A stretch of DNA of 64,000 nt from Isoetes taiwanensis (GCA_021234155.1 JAJEKV010000075.1:1304001-1368000); one strand, 5' to 3'. Counted from the stretch's first letter, positions 44,400 through 55,645 are shown. Notes: generated from the letters alone by a model not told the origin. Translations and numbers: made by a program.

Positions 44400-45561
44400 G
44401 TGCCCTCTATTGTAAAAAATTTGATTTCTGTAAGTCAGTTAGTGGATCTGGATTATCAGGTCACATTTGACAAAGTTGTATGCAGAATTGTTAAAGATAA
44501 TAAAGTGTGTTTTTTGGGTCAAAGAGTTGGAGATCTATTTGAGCTAGACACTTTTGAGAATATTCCAGCAATAAATAATATATCAATCCCTAATTTTAAG
44601 ATTTGGCATGAACGATTAGGGCATACAAACATGAACAATGTAAAAGCTTTGAGCAAACTTGGATACATTAATGCAGCTGATGAGGATCAAAGGAATTTTG
44701 TTTGCAGAGGTTGCATGATAGGCAAAAGCACAAGACTTCCATTTTGCAGAAGATCAAAGCGAGCTGAAACTCCATTGGAGCTGATACACACAGACATCTG
44801 TGGTCCTCTTAATGTGAAAAGCTACTCTGGGAAAAGGTATTTCATCACCTTCATAGATGATTATACTAGAAAAGCCAAATGCTATTGCTTGTCAAAAAAA
44901 TATGAAGCCTTAAGAGCATTTAAAGATTTCTTGGCTGAAGCAGAACGTGAAACAGGTTATAAAATAAAATGCTTACGATCAGACCGGGGTGATGAGTACA
45001 TATCAAAAAAATTTAAAGCTTTTTGCATTGAAAAAGGAATTAGGAGGCAATTAACATGCAGGTACTCTCCTCAGTGAGATGGAGTAGCGAGGAAAAAATA
45101 GAACTTGCCCTGAATCTTGCGGTCGAGCTATGTTGAAGCATGCAGGATTGCCAAATATGCTTTGGGAAGAGGCTTTAAAAACTGCAATTTATGTGCAAAA
45201 CAGGGTTCCAAGTACAAGTATAGATGGGGAAATTCCAGAATTCTTATGGACAAAAAGAATGCCAACATATGATAAGTTTAGGGCTTATGGCTGCTTGGCC
45301 TATGTGCATATTCCTGAAGAATTGAGAAACAAGTTGGACGACAGGGCTGTGGTTGCTTTTTTAATTGGATATGACGAAGAATCAAAAGCATACAGATTGT
45401 ATGCTCCAAGCAAGAGAAAAATACTTGTGAGCAGAGACGTTGCATTCTCGGAAGAGCAGTTATACAAAGATGCCAGGAACTTGAACATACAGGGAAATGA
45501 CAAGTCAATTGAAGTAGGAAAAATGCATTCAGCAATGATGATGAGAGTTCTGATGGAATAG
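44400..45561 (+). pseudogene. Copia GAG pre-integrase and integrase
   Basis: GAG pre-integrase: IWHERLGHTNMNNVKALSKL with the His of the HHCC zinc motif and CRGCMIGKSTRLPF. Integrase core: LIHTDICGPL (first catalytic Asp), FITFIDDYTRKAKCY, LRSDRGDEYISKKF (second Asp). An in-frame TGA at 45,076 follows RYSPQ; the GVAERKN-type box is frameshifted; the frame reopens at 45,130 with AGLPNMLWEEALKTAIYVQN and YGCLAYVHIPEE, through KRKILVSRDVAFSEE. Confidence 0.8.
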
Positions 45562-45641
45562 TACAGGATAATATTGGAACTAATAATCTAAACCATGAGG
45601 AGGAACAAGAAAACATTGCTCTTCCCAAGCAAAGGAAAAGA

Positions 45642-46370
45642 ATGACAGAAGCAGAAAAACTAAGAAAAGAGTTGGAAGATAAGGGAATCGATATCAATGA
45701 ACATGGCAGAGAGATTGATGGAAAAAGTAAGAGATTAGAAAATATAGAAGAAGAAATGATTCCCCACTTGATGGCAGCCATGGAAAGTAATCTGCCACAA
45801 ACATTTGAAGAAGCTATGGCAAGTGAAGATCATAAATTTTGGCAAGATGCAATGGATGAAGAAATGGCAACATTCAATAGGACTGAAACTTTTGAAGTAG
45901 TAAACAGGCCTGAAAATAAGAATATTGTTGGGAACAAATGGATTTATAAGATCAAGGAACTCCCTGATGGAGGAAAAAAGTACAAAGCCAGGCTAGTAGC
46001 TCAGGGTTTTACTCAGCAAAAGGGCATTGACTATAATGACACTTATTCTCCCATTGTGAAGATGTCCAGCATAAGAATGATGCTAGTATTAGCAAACACA
46101 ATGAATTGGGAAGTCCACCATATGGATGTCGATCTTGCATTTTAAATCACGAGAATTAGAAAGAGGAGATATACATGAGACCTCCTTTGGGGTTTGAAGA
46201 AAAGGGAGACAATTTGGAAGCTTAAGAGAGCGGTATATGGGCTGAAACAATCACCCGGGGCACGGTATTCATGCATGGATAAGTATTTAACCCACCAAGG
46301 ATTTATGAAATTTAATGGTGATGGGAATTTGTATATGTACAAACAAAGATAATCATTTTGCCTCATTGCT
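45642..46370 (+). pseudogene. Copia reverse transcriptase, N-terminal half
   Basis: Reads TFEEAMASEDHKFWQDAMDE, NIVGNKWIYKIKELPDGG, YKARLVAQGFTQQKGIDYND, TYSPIVKMSSIRMMLVLA and HHMDVDLAF with the catalytic Asp, then a stop at 46,145. Downstream the YMRPPLGFEE / AVYGLKQSPGA region can still be followed in two other frames to 46,370. Confidence 0.8.
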
Positions 46371-47369
46371 TTGTATGTCGACGATTGTGTAATGTTCTCA
46401 AATAGTTTAGAATGCTTGAAGACTTGCAAAGGGTTGCTAAGGTCCAGATTTAAGATGACTGACCTAGGTGAGCTAAAAAGATTCTTAGGAATCCGAGTGA
46501 TCAGAAATAGAAAGCAGAAAATTATGAGTCTGAATCAAGCAGATTATATACAAGGTGTACTTGAAAAATTTAACATGACAGAATGCAAAATGGCAAATAC
46601 TCCTTTGGTACCAGGGCACAAAATAAGCAGCAAAATGTGTCCTGCTACAGAAGAAGAGACAGAGGAAATGAAAAGAGTTCCTTACAGGAGACTAATAGGT
46701 TGTTTGATGCATTTGGCAGGAGCTACAAGGCCAGATATATCCTTTGCTGTAAATCTATTAAGTAGATATATTAGCAACCCTGGGAGACAACATTGGACTG
46801 CTGCAAAACGAGTTTTAAGGTATTTAAAAGGGACATTGAATCATGGAATTAATTTCAGTGATAAAGGATGCAAGCTTGAAGCTTTTGTAGATGCAGATTG
46901 GGGAGGGGATGCAGACCAAAGGCATTCTACATCAGGCTATGTCATGATGCTAGGTGGAAATCCAATAAGTTGGAAATGTAAAAAACAAAGCACAGTAGCA
47001 TTGTCAAGCGCAGAAGCTGAGTATACTGCAATAACTCTAGGATCCAAAGAAATAATCTGGTTAAGAAGAATGCTAGAGGAAATTGGAGTCAAAGATCATG
47101 AGGCAACTGTACTATGGTCTGACAGTGCTAGTGGGATTGCTATGACTCAAAACCCTGTTCTTCATGAGAGGGCAAAGCATATTGAAATGAAACAGCACTT
47201 TATTAGGGAGATGGTTCAGAAGAAGCTTATTTCAGTCAGATATATTCCAACAGAAAACCAAATAGCTGATATACTAACTAAAGCACTCAGAGAGCCAAGG
47301 TTTAATATGTTAAAAGATTTGATGAGAATTCACAGTCCTGTGAGCAACAACACAATGGAACAGTCTTGA
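46371..47369 (+). pseudogene. Copia RT C-terminal half and RNase H
   Basis: A 332-codon open frame starting MYVDDCVMFSNSL (YVDD catalytic box), then KMTDLGELKRFLGIRV, PYRRLIGCLMHLAGATRPDI, and RNase H: FVDADWGGDADQRHSTSGY, ALSSAEAEYTAI, LWSDSASGIAM, ERAKHIEMKQHFIREMV. All RNase H acidic residues are visible. This is the best-preserved coding stretch in the window. Confidence 0.85.
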
Positions 47370-47403
47370 AGAATTCATACAGGTGAATTCAATGAAGGGG
47401 AAG

Positions 47404-47838
47404 TGAAGAATATAATAGTGTGATTTACCCTTGATCATGGGGGTTCATTGAATTCGTGAGATAGGTTATTTATCTAATGGTCTAAGATGACATCGAAGTT
47501 TAATATAGAAAATCCAGAAACCTAGCTCGGTGAACAGTGTTCCCGGCCAGGTGGTTTCTACAGCAGAGATCTAGGGGCCGATTTGCTGAACCAAAGGACA
47601 CGATAACGGGATTGCCAGAATGCGGTGATCCCACAGATAATTTAAGGAGAAACTCGGATTGTATAGTTTACGTTTTTGAATGCAGTGATTGATCGAAGTT
47701 ATAAGCTTTGTCATTGAATATTTTTTTGTTTATCTCTTGTTCCATTGAAAGTTAAGTATTTAATCGAGTTGTGCATATTGAGTGTGTGACATTGGTAATA
47801 CCTAGGTGTTGTAGAGCAACCTAGGTGTTGTAGAGCAA
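47404..47838 (+). mobile_element. Copia 3' LTR (right boundary uncertain)
   Basis: A polypurine tract AATGAAGGGGAAG (47,391-47,403) is followed by TG (47,404), the expected LTR start. The tract and LTR start lie in the loop of a 12-bp inverted repeat. The right end is a guess, near GAGCA at 47,838 after a duplicated CCTAGGTGTTGTAGAGCAA. No second LTR is in the window for comparison. Confidence 0.5.
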
Positions 47839-48590
47839 GGTAAACATTAGAAGATTTTCTAACATTCCATACTATGAAGCAATGCCTGCAATGTGGACAT
47901 AACATTGGCTAGCATATCCGATACTCATTTGTGTGAATATGGTAAATGGCCAAAATAATATTGAACGTGTCGAAGCATTTAGATTTGCAAAATACATGCA
48001 TCAGTTTTCATTCTGGTGGCAGTCCTGACTTTCGAATTGCCCCAAATCAACGCAACTGAGAACTTCATGCGCTGCAGAATTGCATCTCGTATCTTGGAAA
48101 AGCACAATATTAGGAATTCTCCTTTGAAACCTAGCCTTGCCACCTCTTATAAATTCTGCGCTGTACAGCACTGTTCCTATTCAAAGGACTAGTTTGATAA
48201 GCATTGTCAAGAAAATGTGGCCAGCCCAAGAGATTCTGGCTTTGCTGAAAGTTCTGATTCTGATATAAATACCCATTACTTAGACCAGCAAATCCAGATG
48301 TTTAAAATACCCCGTTCTCTGGAAGCAACTCTACGTTCCTCCTGTTTATCCCCAAAAAAAATTAACTTCAAATGTTTCATATACAAAAAGGAAGCACCTA
48401 AAAGAAAATGGATCGGGCCAAATATTGTTAGTTTTATTTGATGTTGATACACCAAAAAAAAAATGAGAGAAATACAGACAATCGAGTGCAGTCTTTTTCT
48501 CTTTGAGTTCCTCTTTCAGGAATCCTATTTCACAGTGTGGACGAAATAAAACCGGTAATGGAATATCTGTAATGTTTCCTTGCATGTTTC
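47839..48590. other. No recognisable gene
   Basis: Spacer between the copia LTR and a PPR pseudogene. The short frames here overlap on both strands. Confidence 0.45.
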
Positions 48591-50169
48591 CTTGCCATAT
48601 CCATTGGGCATGTGCTACAATAATTGCCGTCCATGAAACCACATCATTTTCAATAATTCTGTCAAATACTGCAATAGCAGCATACATAATAATTGTGGTA
48701 CTTTGTGTAACAATATCTGATGTAAATCTGTAGCCCAACAACAAGGGTAAAGCTCCCTTCTCACTGCAGGCTTCAAAAATACTAACATGGCATTCCAAGA
48801 TACAGCATTTTTCCTGGGCATTATTTGAAAAAAAGGATAGCTTGCCGGAAATGAACATTCTGAACAAAGGTTGTAATTATGGGCATGTGTTTAAAAAGAC
48901 CTATTGCTTCCTTCAATTGTCCCTTCTGAACATAACTTGACATGGCAAAATTCCAGCATACTATATCATGATCGTGCGATTTCAGTGTGTATTTCCTGAC
49001 CTCTCTCTGTGGCTTGCCACAAGCTTTCAAGCTGCAGATGAATGTGACAGCATCTGGACAAACTCCTTCCCTTTGTTCTAAAGCTTCTTGACCACACCCA
49101 TGCTCAACATATCCTGCAATCATTGAATTCTAAGACACAACATTTCGAAGAGGCAATTTGTTGAAGGCTTTGCGAGCCTCTGCAAGTGAGGTACATTTGA
49201 CATACATGTCCACCAAAGCACTGCCAATATACGCATTCCCTTCATAACCCTTATCTGCAATCTCCTTATGAACTTTTCGACGGCTTCCAAAATACCACAC
49301 GCTTTTAAAATACAAACATATGTTATGGAAGATGGAAGCAAACCCTCCAGCCGCATCTTTTCAAAACACTTAAGGGCTTCCAACCCTTGGACATCCTCAA
49401 TATATCCTCCAATTAAAGTATTCCAGGAAACAACATCCTGAGTTTGAAGTTTCTCAAAGGCATTTCAGCCTCTCTGCAAATAAACCACATTTGGCATACA
49501 TGTCAACCAGTATGTCCAACATACGGATCATTTCCAAATCCCCATAGTTCAATTTCAATGTGCATTGCTAAATCTTTGTCTATGGCCCCTACACCCACAA
49601 GCCTTCAATCCATGAGACAAAGCTAACAAACATTTCGGAGGCACTCCCTCCATTTGCATATGTTCATAACATTTCGATGCTTCTTGATAAAGTCCATTGT
49701 CAACATACCCGAAGAACTAATGCATTCCGATTCACGCAACAAGATCATCAAGTAATATACATAGTTCAGATACTATTATAGACGTTTAATGTCTTTGATT
49801 TACCCCGAGCAACATTCCAAACCCTAACAAAATCAAGCCTACCTTAATCTCTGAATTCAAAAGGTTCCTAAAAACAAAGGTGAAGAAGAAAATTGAAAAG
49901 GAATCTAACCTCATTTGTCAAATTCAAGAACGTCAGCTAGATAGACAGGGACACAAGAGCCAATGCATTTGACATATTTGCCTTGCTTCAAGTACCTTCC
50001 CAATCAACCCACAGAAAACTGAAGCCTGCTTCTGATAGTCTTGAACACGGCTTTTGCTTTGCCTTAGATCTACTGCCAGACATGATGAAGAAATGAGATA
50101 TTGAAGGGAAACTCTTGGCACATTAAGCAAACTGCTGGAGCAACGGCCTTCTGATGAAAGACGGTTCAT
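48591..50169 (-). pseudogene. PPR (PLS-type) pseudogene
   Basis: Starts at 50,169 with a Ser/Arg-rich leader (MNRLSSEGRCSSSLLNVPRV), plausible as an organelle transit peptide. Broken repeats follow: GLEALKCFEKMRLEGLLPSS, ITYVCILKACG (49,400-49,290); VHKEIADKGYEGNAYIGSAL, VDMYVKCTSLAEARKAFNKL (49,275-49,150); MIAGYVEHGCGQEALEQ, CPDAVTFICSLKACG (49,120-49,010); CWNFAMSSYVQKGQLKEAIG (48,960-48,890); and a late VFDRIIENDVVSWTAII (48,680-48,620). At least five frame changes. No E or DYW domain is seen. Confidence 0.75.
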
Positions 50170-50429
50170 TCAAATCGGTGGAAGCACATAATGAAAAAAA
50201 AAACGCTTTGCAAGAAACGGTCTGCTCTGAACAAACAACACGAAGAACTCTGAATCTTCGGCAACAAATATCACGAAGAATTGAATCTCCTCTGGAAGGA
50301 GCGATGGTAAACCGATGGTAAACCGTAAAAGGGTTGCAAATGAGGAAAAGGAAACTACCTAAAATCTAACGGCCTATAATAAAAAAATATCAGGACAACA
50401 AATCAAGGGCCGAGATGCTCTGCACACAC

Positions 50430-50459
50430 TACATTTTGCCTTTATTACTATATATAGAT
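50430..50459 (-). mobile_element. Helitron-type 5' end
   Basis: On the minus strand, directly after an A at 50,460, the sequence begins TCTATATATAGTAATAAAGG, the TC start and AT-rich lead typical of plant Helitron 5' ends. The PPR pseudogene starts 290 bp inside. Its 3' partner (hairpin and CTRR) was not found downstream on this strand. Confidence 0.5.
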
Positions 50460-50622
50460 GTTTTCACGTTCACACACGTTGAAATATTAACTTATTTTCT
50501 TCTAGATTTGCAAGCTATGGTTCACACCCCTTATTGGAGATGCACAAACAAGCTATACTTTCTCTAACACTCAAACTCAAGTGACATTATTTTCAAACCC
50601 AATTACAAGTACAAGAAATTTA

Positions 50623-50646
50623 TCGCGGCGGCCAAGGCCGCCGCGA
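50623..50646. repeat. GC-rich perfect palindrome
   Basis: CGCGGCGGCC, AA, GGCCGCCGCG, extended by one T-A pair: an 11-bp perfect stem with a 2-nt loop, isolated in AT-rich DNA. Confidence 0.8.
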
Positions 50647-51540
50647 ACATTTCTCTTTTTCAAAACTATGCAGTTGGACCCCAGTTAACGTCCAACATTC
50701 TCTTCTGCATTGGCCAAGTGATTCTAGATTGATGTGAAGCAACTTCGTAAGATCTTACATTCTAACTCTAATTTCGAAATTACAAAGTACAATATTTAGT
50801 TTAGTCTTTTAAAAAGTTGGTCAATACTTTTTGTTATTGAAGGTTCATGTGTTCACAGACATCAAACATCAAGTAGAATTATCAATTTGCAGAACTGAAG
50901 ATGCCTCATCATCACTAGAATGATATTTTTGCGAATAATATAAATTACGAAATAAATCCAAAAGGAACTCCAATACAGCATCTCTCGACACAAAGGCTGG
51001 TGAGTTACCAAAGGCGCTCATCCATCATCCATAAAAATCATCTAGATTTAGCTCAATAAAAATCATCTAGATTTAGCTCAATAATGTAGTCTTTTTTCAT
51101 CTGTGCCATCTCTGCAAATCAAAATATAATTGCAAATCAACTCAAACGTTCGCTACAATTTCACACAATGATAGAATCCACATACGCATTGCGCCATGAT
51201 TAAGGATGAACGAAAAATGCTAGTCTCATATTAAACAATCCAAGCTTTAGCAATGTAACAAAATGGGAGAATATTTACCTTGCATGCAATTAGTGAGGCA
51301 GAAGAGAAGCGCTCACAATAGCTCTTCAAGTGCTCTCAATGCGTCGAGACAATAAGAAGGCCTTCTATTTATAAGATGGAGTTTTGTTGGGTGATCGACA
51401 CACATGACTAATCTAGGGCTATATTTATGCCAAGTGCCTATATTACAACTCGCATGGAAGTATTAATATCATTCGATATATATTTCATATCCATAATTAT
51501 CCTAAAATGGATATCATTAAGATTCTATATATATTGGGAT
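50647..51540. other. No recognisable gene; 25-bp duplication
   Basis: AAAATCATCTAGATTTAGCT plus five bases is present twice in a row at 51,033-51,083. Otherwise nothing supported. Confidence 0.5.
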
Positions 51541-51995
51541 TGATATCTTCTAACAAATTTGCCAATGGCCGCAATAAATGCAAAGTGCACACATGTCGTG
51601 CTTTGATAATTCGCAATAAATGCAAAGCGTATTAATGGCCGCAATAAATGCAAAGTGCACACATGTCGTGCATTGATAATTCGCAATAAATGCAAAGCGT
51701 ATTAATGGCCGCAATAAATGCAAAGGGTATTAATAGCTGCAATAAATGCAAAGTGCACACATGTCGTGCTTTGATAATTCGCAATAAATGCAAAGCGTAT
51801 TAATGGTCGCAATAAATGCAAAGCGTATTAATGGCCGCAATAAATGCAAAAGGTATTAATGGCTGCAATAAATGCAAATTGCACACATGTCGTGCTTTGA
51901 TAATTCGCAATAAATTCAAAGCGTATCAATGGCCGCAATAAATGCAAAGTGTATTAATGGCCGCAATAAATGCAAAGTGCACAAATCTGCCATAA
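51541..51995. repeat. Minisatellite based on GCAATAAATGCAAAG
   Basis: More than a dozen copies of a 26-30 bp unit, GCAATAAATGCAAAG followed by .GTATTAATGGCC or TGCACACATGTCGTGC. The two unit types alternate in higher-order blocks of about 90 bp. Confidence 0.85.
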
Positions 51996-52131
51996 ATGCG
52001 ATGAATGCAACGTGTCATTCTATGGTAATTTTTAAGGAAGAAATTACACTCGAACAGAAAAATGAAACTGCTTTACTATAGGAAGGACAATTGGTTCCTC
52101 CGATTCCTTGGTTATTTCAGTTTCCTTTTTG

Positions 52132-52545
52132 AATTGCAAACCCCTAACAAGTCAACAACTGCTTTTGGCAATTTACCCAAGTACCTGGACAGAGTTACAA
52201 GGCCAGGCTTTTCATCTAGCAGCAGGATGGTTGCTTTGGACTATCTGGAAAAGACGAAGATTGGTAATCTTCAAAGGTCTGGATGTGGCAGATAATCGTG
52301 TTCTCCAAGAAGCTCAAGGTTACATTGTAAAGTCGTATCATTGTTCTTCACTTGCCCCTCACAAGAGGCGATTGATTTTTGAGGAGTTTTTGGATGTGCA
52401 CTCTTATGCTTAGGCAGGTTGCTTCACTCGGTGGGTCTCCGCTTATCCGCTGAGATTTTATTCCTGTCTCTGCATTTATACTTGTATTTGACTCTTTGAT
52501 TGAATAAAGTCTGACGTCCTTCAACAAAAAAAATTGCAAACCCCT
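52132..52545 (+). mobile_element. 5'-truncated L1-like LINE tail with 14-bp target-site duplication
   Basis: AATTGCAAACCCCT is present at 52,132-52,145 and 52,532-52,545. Between them, on the plus strand, a LINE C-terminus (FHLAAGWLLWTIWKRRRLVI, FKGLDVADNRVLQEAQGYIV, stop at 52,413) and a 3' UTR with ATTGAATAAAG end in a short poly(A). Same family as the tail at 22.4-22.8 kb. The perfect duplication suggests a fairly young insertion. Confidence 0.85.
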
Positions 52546-53300
52546 TAATTCATGGGCATCCCCATTTTAATGTGTAATCCTCCAAATACAATCCTCATTC
52601 CTCCTTTTCCTCCATAGTCTTTTCATGTGAATTCCCTCTTTCAAACTCAAATCCCCTTGTCTAACTCTGATTACCCCATTTCTCCTCATCCCCCATTATG
52701 CCCTCATTACTCCTACCGAACCTACCACCCCATTTCTACTCAGCCTTCATTCTAAATTGAAATCCCTCGTTGTAATAGACAATACCCTATTACTCCCTCA
52801 TTACCCCTACTAAATTAACTACCCCATTTCTCGTCATCCCCCATTCTTCATTTTTTTAGTAGAAATCTCCATGTTCTAAATGTAATTCTCCTATTACTCC
52901 CTTATTACCCCTAGTACCCCCGACTACCCCATTTCTCCTCGTCCCCCATTCTTCATTTTTTTTATAAAACATCCCCGTGTTCCAAATTGCAATCCCTCAT
53001 TATTTTCTCATTACCCCTACTAACACAGACTACCCCATTTCTCGCATCCCCTATTCTTCATTTTTTGGTAGAAATCCCCATGTTCTAAATTGCAATCCCC
53101 TTATTACTCCCTCATTACCCCTAGTACCCATGACTACCCCATTTCTCCTCATCCCCCATTCTTCCTTTTTACAGAAAATCCCTATGTTCTAAATTGCAAT
53201 CCCCCTGTTACTCCCTCAATACCCCTAACATAGAACTAGAATCCCCTTCTCCTCAAGAAATTATCCTTTGCTCATCAATCCCCCATTTCCAAAAGGGAGT
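52546..53300. repeat. Pyrimidine-rich tandem array, unit about 115 bp
   Basis: Six or so degenerate units, each with CTACCCCATTTCTCCTCATC, CCCCATTCTTCATTTTTT, TTCTAAATTGCAATCCCC and TTACTCCCTCATTACCCCTA. The array is followed at 53,303 by TTTTAAGGAGGATGTGGACA, as is the purine-rich array at 42.0-42.6 kb. Confidence 0.8.
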
Positions 53301-53419
53301 ATTTTAAGGAGGATGTGGACATCGTTTTTAGTGTGATATGCTATGCAGGTACATGAATTATGTTAGAATTGATGATATTAAGACATGATGTTTGGTGAAA
53401 TTTGGGGCCAAATTTCCCT

Positions 53420-53597
53420 TTAATCCGGGTAGCAATGGGCTTGCTGCACCCATGTAATTTGGGTCCCATAGGTCGATTGGCCTCCGCGGACGATAAAAGA
53501 ACCTTCCTTCCTTCCTTCCTTCCTTTAGGATTTTCTCCTAAATGACCGATTGGTCTCCGTGGACGATAAAAATACCTTCCTTCCTTCCTTCCTTCCT
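53420..53597 (+). mobile_element. Two LINE family B 3' tails in tandem
   Basis: First tail (to 53,521): ATCCGGGTAGCAATGGGCTT, GGGTCCCATAGGTCGATTGG, CCTCCGCGGACGATAAAA, then TTCC repeats. Second tail (53,524-53,597): TTTAGGA-TTTTC-TCCTAAA hairpin, TGACCGATTGGTCTCCGTGG, ACGATAAAAATACC, then TTCC repeats. Both match the 3' end of copy B2 at 63,650-63,719. Confidence 0.8.
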
Positions 53598-54077
53598 AAG
53601 AAAATTATGCCATGTTCATCATGTGGATATTGCATATTGGGTTTGTTTTGAATATGGCTCTTTGGGAAGAATTATTTTTGGGAATGGAATCTGTAGCCAT
53701 GTGGCCACACATTAAGAAGGGATGTTATATGATTATGACTATTTGGACAAATGATGGAATCAACTTTACATGAAAAGTAATCGAGAAAGTGTGCAAGTTA
53801 GTTTCCAACATTTAAAAATGTTGGACTATTATTATGGTTATGACCTTAGTGCTAGGTGCTTATGGGAAGCGATGGCTCCCTTCAATGGTACACCACGCTA
53901 ATTAATGCTACGGTGGAACCATGTAAAAAGGCAATTATTCAACTTAGGTAACTATCTTTAAACGTACATACAAAGTTATTGCACATTAGATGCTTTTTTA
54001 AAGCTTTCAAAAATATTGTACTATCTACGGTGTCTTTGTGGCAAAATCTAATATAGCAAACTTTGGAAGGCGCATTT
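53598..54077. other. No recognisable gene
   Basis: AT-rich spacer between LINE B tails and a MITE. Confidence 0.5.
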
Positions 54078-54290
54078 GCCTTACGATAACCCATCGCGGT
54101 AAATGTCGGACACTGACATGTTATACCCAGCCTTAAATGGCAAAAAATCGGCTAAGTCCACAAAAACGCCGTGTATTTTTTTTTGGCGTGGCTATAACAT
54201 GTCAAACACACGGATATACCACGGATATGCCCATGGGTATAACATGTCAGTGTCCGATATTTACTGGGCTCCTACGATAACTCGTAAGGC
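54078..54290. mobile_element. MITE / foldback element of 213 bp
   Basis: The ends GCCTTACGA (54,078) and TCGTAAGGC (to 54,290) open long imperfect inverted repeats of about 55 bp. The best part, GGACACTGACATGTTATACC (54,108 on), is matched exactly by GGTATAACATGTCAGTGTCC. No coding capacity. A target-site duplication is not clear. Confidence 0.75.
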
Positions 54291-55640
54291 ATAAATTTAT
54301 TTATTCATAAATGGATTTGTTGATGAAGTAGCCGCTTGCCTCTTAGGGACTTTGTGGCTTAGTAATCACCGCGGCTAGTGCCATGAAAGGGCCTACTTTC
54401 TTCTCACTTTGAGCAAACAAAGTATATTGGACAATAAGAATTTAGGGTCCATATACGTTTGGAAATATAAGCATTTGGGGCTTTTCTCTGTAATTTGTTT
54501 GGCGCCTAAAATGGTCGGCTGCATTTAAGCATCTTTTAATCCGACAGATCGTTCCCAAAAAAGAAAGGAATGCTGATATTATACAAACATGTAGATTTGC
54601 AATACAATGCTTTTGAACAAGGTATGCAGTGATTCTTGGGAGACTCTATATATCAAAACAAACATATGGCCAAAATGAAGTGGCTTTCTTATTGAGCGTT
54701 CCAAAAAACAAGTACAACAGCAGAATAGTAACAATGAATGACCATAAACAAATCCGAGCCAAACATAATTAAAAACCTCGGAATTATACAGTTACCGAAG
54801 GTGTTATAAAACCACACAAACTCAAAGATTGAAATCTTATCATCTGGACTAAAAACCCCGCCCTTTCGGATTTTCGGGAAAAATCATGAAGATAAAAAAT
54901 GGACTAAGTGAAATAACCGATGGAGATGAATTCTGAACTAGCAGCAATATAGGACTCTGAATATAACTGAACATGATAAGATCCGCCATAATAAGCAAAA
55001 TGATGAAACGTCTCCCAATGCCATCAGATTCGATGCATCAAATATCAATTTCCCCTGCTCCAAGAACTGCCAACTCCAAAAAGTGTCAAGAATAAAAAGG
55101 ACCCGTAAGCAAATTGAAAGCTCACAAGAAAACCTGCGTCAAATTGTTAGTGAAGAAAAAAGAAAAGTTCTACATTAAATCAACATGCACAAGACAAGAA
55201 CATGATCCAAACATAAAATGTAGAGACAAAATACGGAGAAAGTTCAAACAAGAACATCCGCTCAGCCAGAAAAAACTATTGTCAGCTATAGCGGGGAAGA
55301 ACATCCATCCAACAGATCCAGAACAATAAGGCGAGGAAGGCCTCCGCCTAGCCAGGATAAACACTACAAACTAGCACGAGAAAGATCATCCGCCCATGAA
55401 AAAAGGAAATTAGAGAATGAAAGACAAGAACACAAGTCAAAAAATTCAACAAGTAAAGAAGCAGAAGAGTGGAGATATAAGAAAGGGTAGGGTGGGAGGG
55501 AAAACTAGAAACAAAAAAGAAGAAGGAAAGGAACGCTCAAAGAGAAGGCCGATGGGAAAGAACTGGAAAGGTAATGACAATATATGGAGACAAAGAAAAA
55601 AATCTGTTAAAAATAGGCCAATGGTACGCCGTCTTCCCAA
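54291..55640. other. No clear gene; recombinase 3' end repeat and purine-rich sequence
   Basis: 54,632-54,678 repeats the end of the tyrosine-recombinase remnant (55,675-55,719). 55,080-55,640 is A/G-rich on the plus strand; its Lys/Arg-rich frames look like low complexity. Confidence 0.45.
55330..55348. repeat. Hairpin followed by a CAGGATA word
   Basis: GGCGAGG, AAGG, CCTCCGCC folds with a GGC/GCC and GAGG/CCTC stem. It is followed by TAGCCAGGATAA, recalling the hairpin plus GGATAGCGAGG units at 60.67 and 60.87 kb. Confidence 0.35.
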
Positions 55641-55645
55641 GATCG

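Larger units (their letters stand above)
44394..47404 (+). mobile_element. Ty1/copia retrotransposon, 5'-truncated polyprotein
   Basis: Starts in the GAG pre-integrase region and runs through integrase, RT and RNase H to a polypurine tract. Gag, protease and the 5' LTR are missing. Inactivated by stops and frameshifts near 45,076, 45,561 and 46,145. Separate entries cover the domains. Confidence 0.85.

Noticed and set aside
48181-48215. Possible Helitron 3' end for the PPR-carrying element (CTAG with a TTGATAAGCATTGTCAA hairpin)
   Set aside because: The stem is AT-rich with a mismatch and stands directly against CTAG without the usual spacing.
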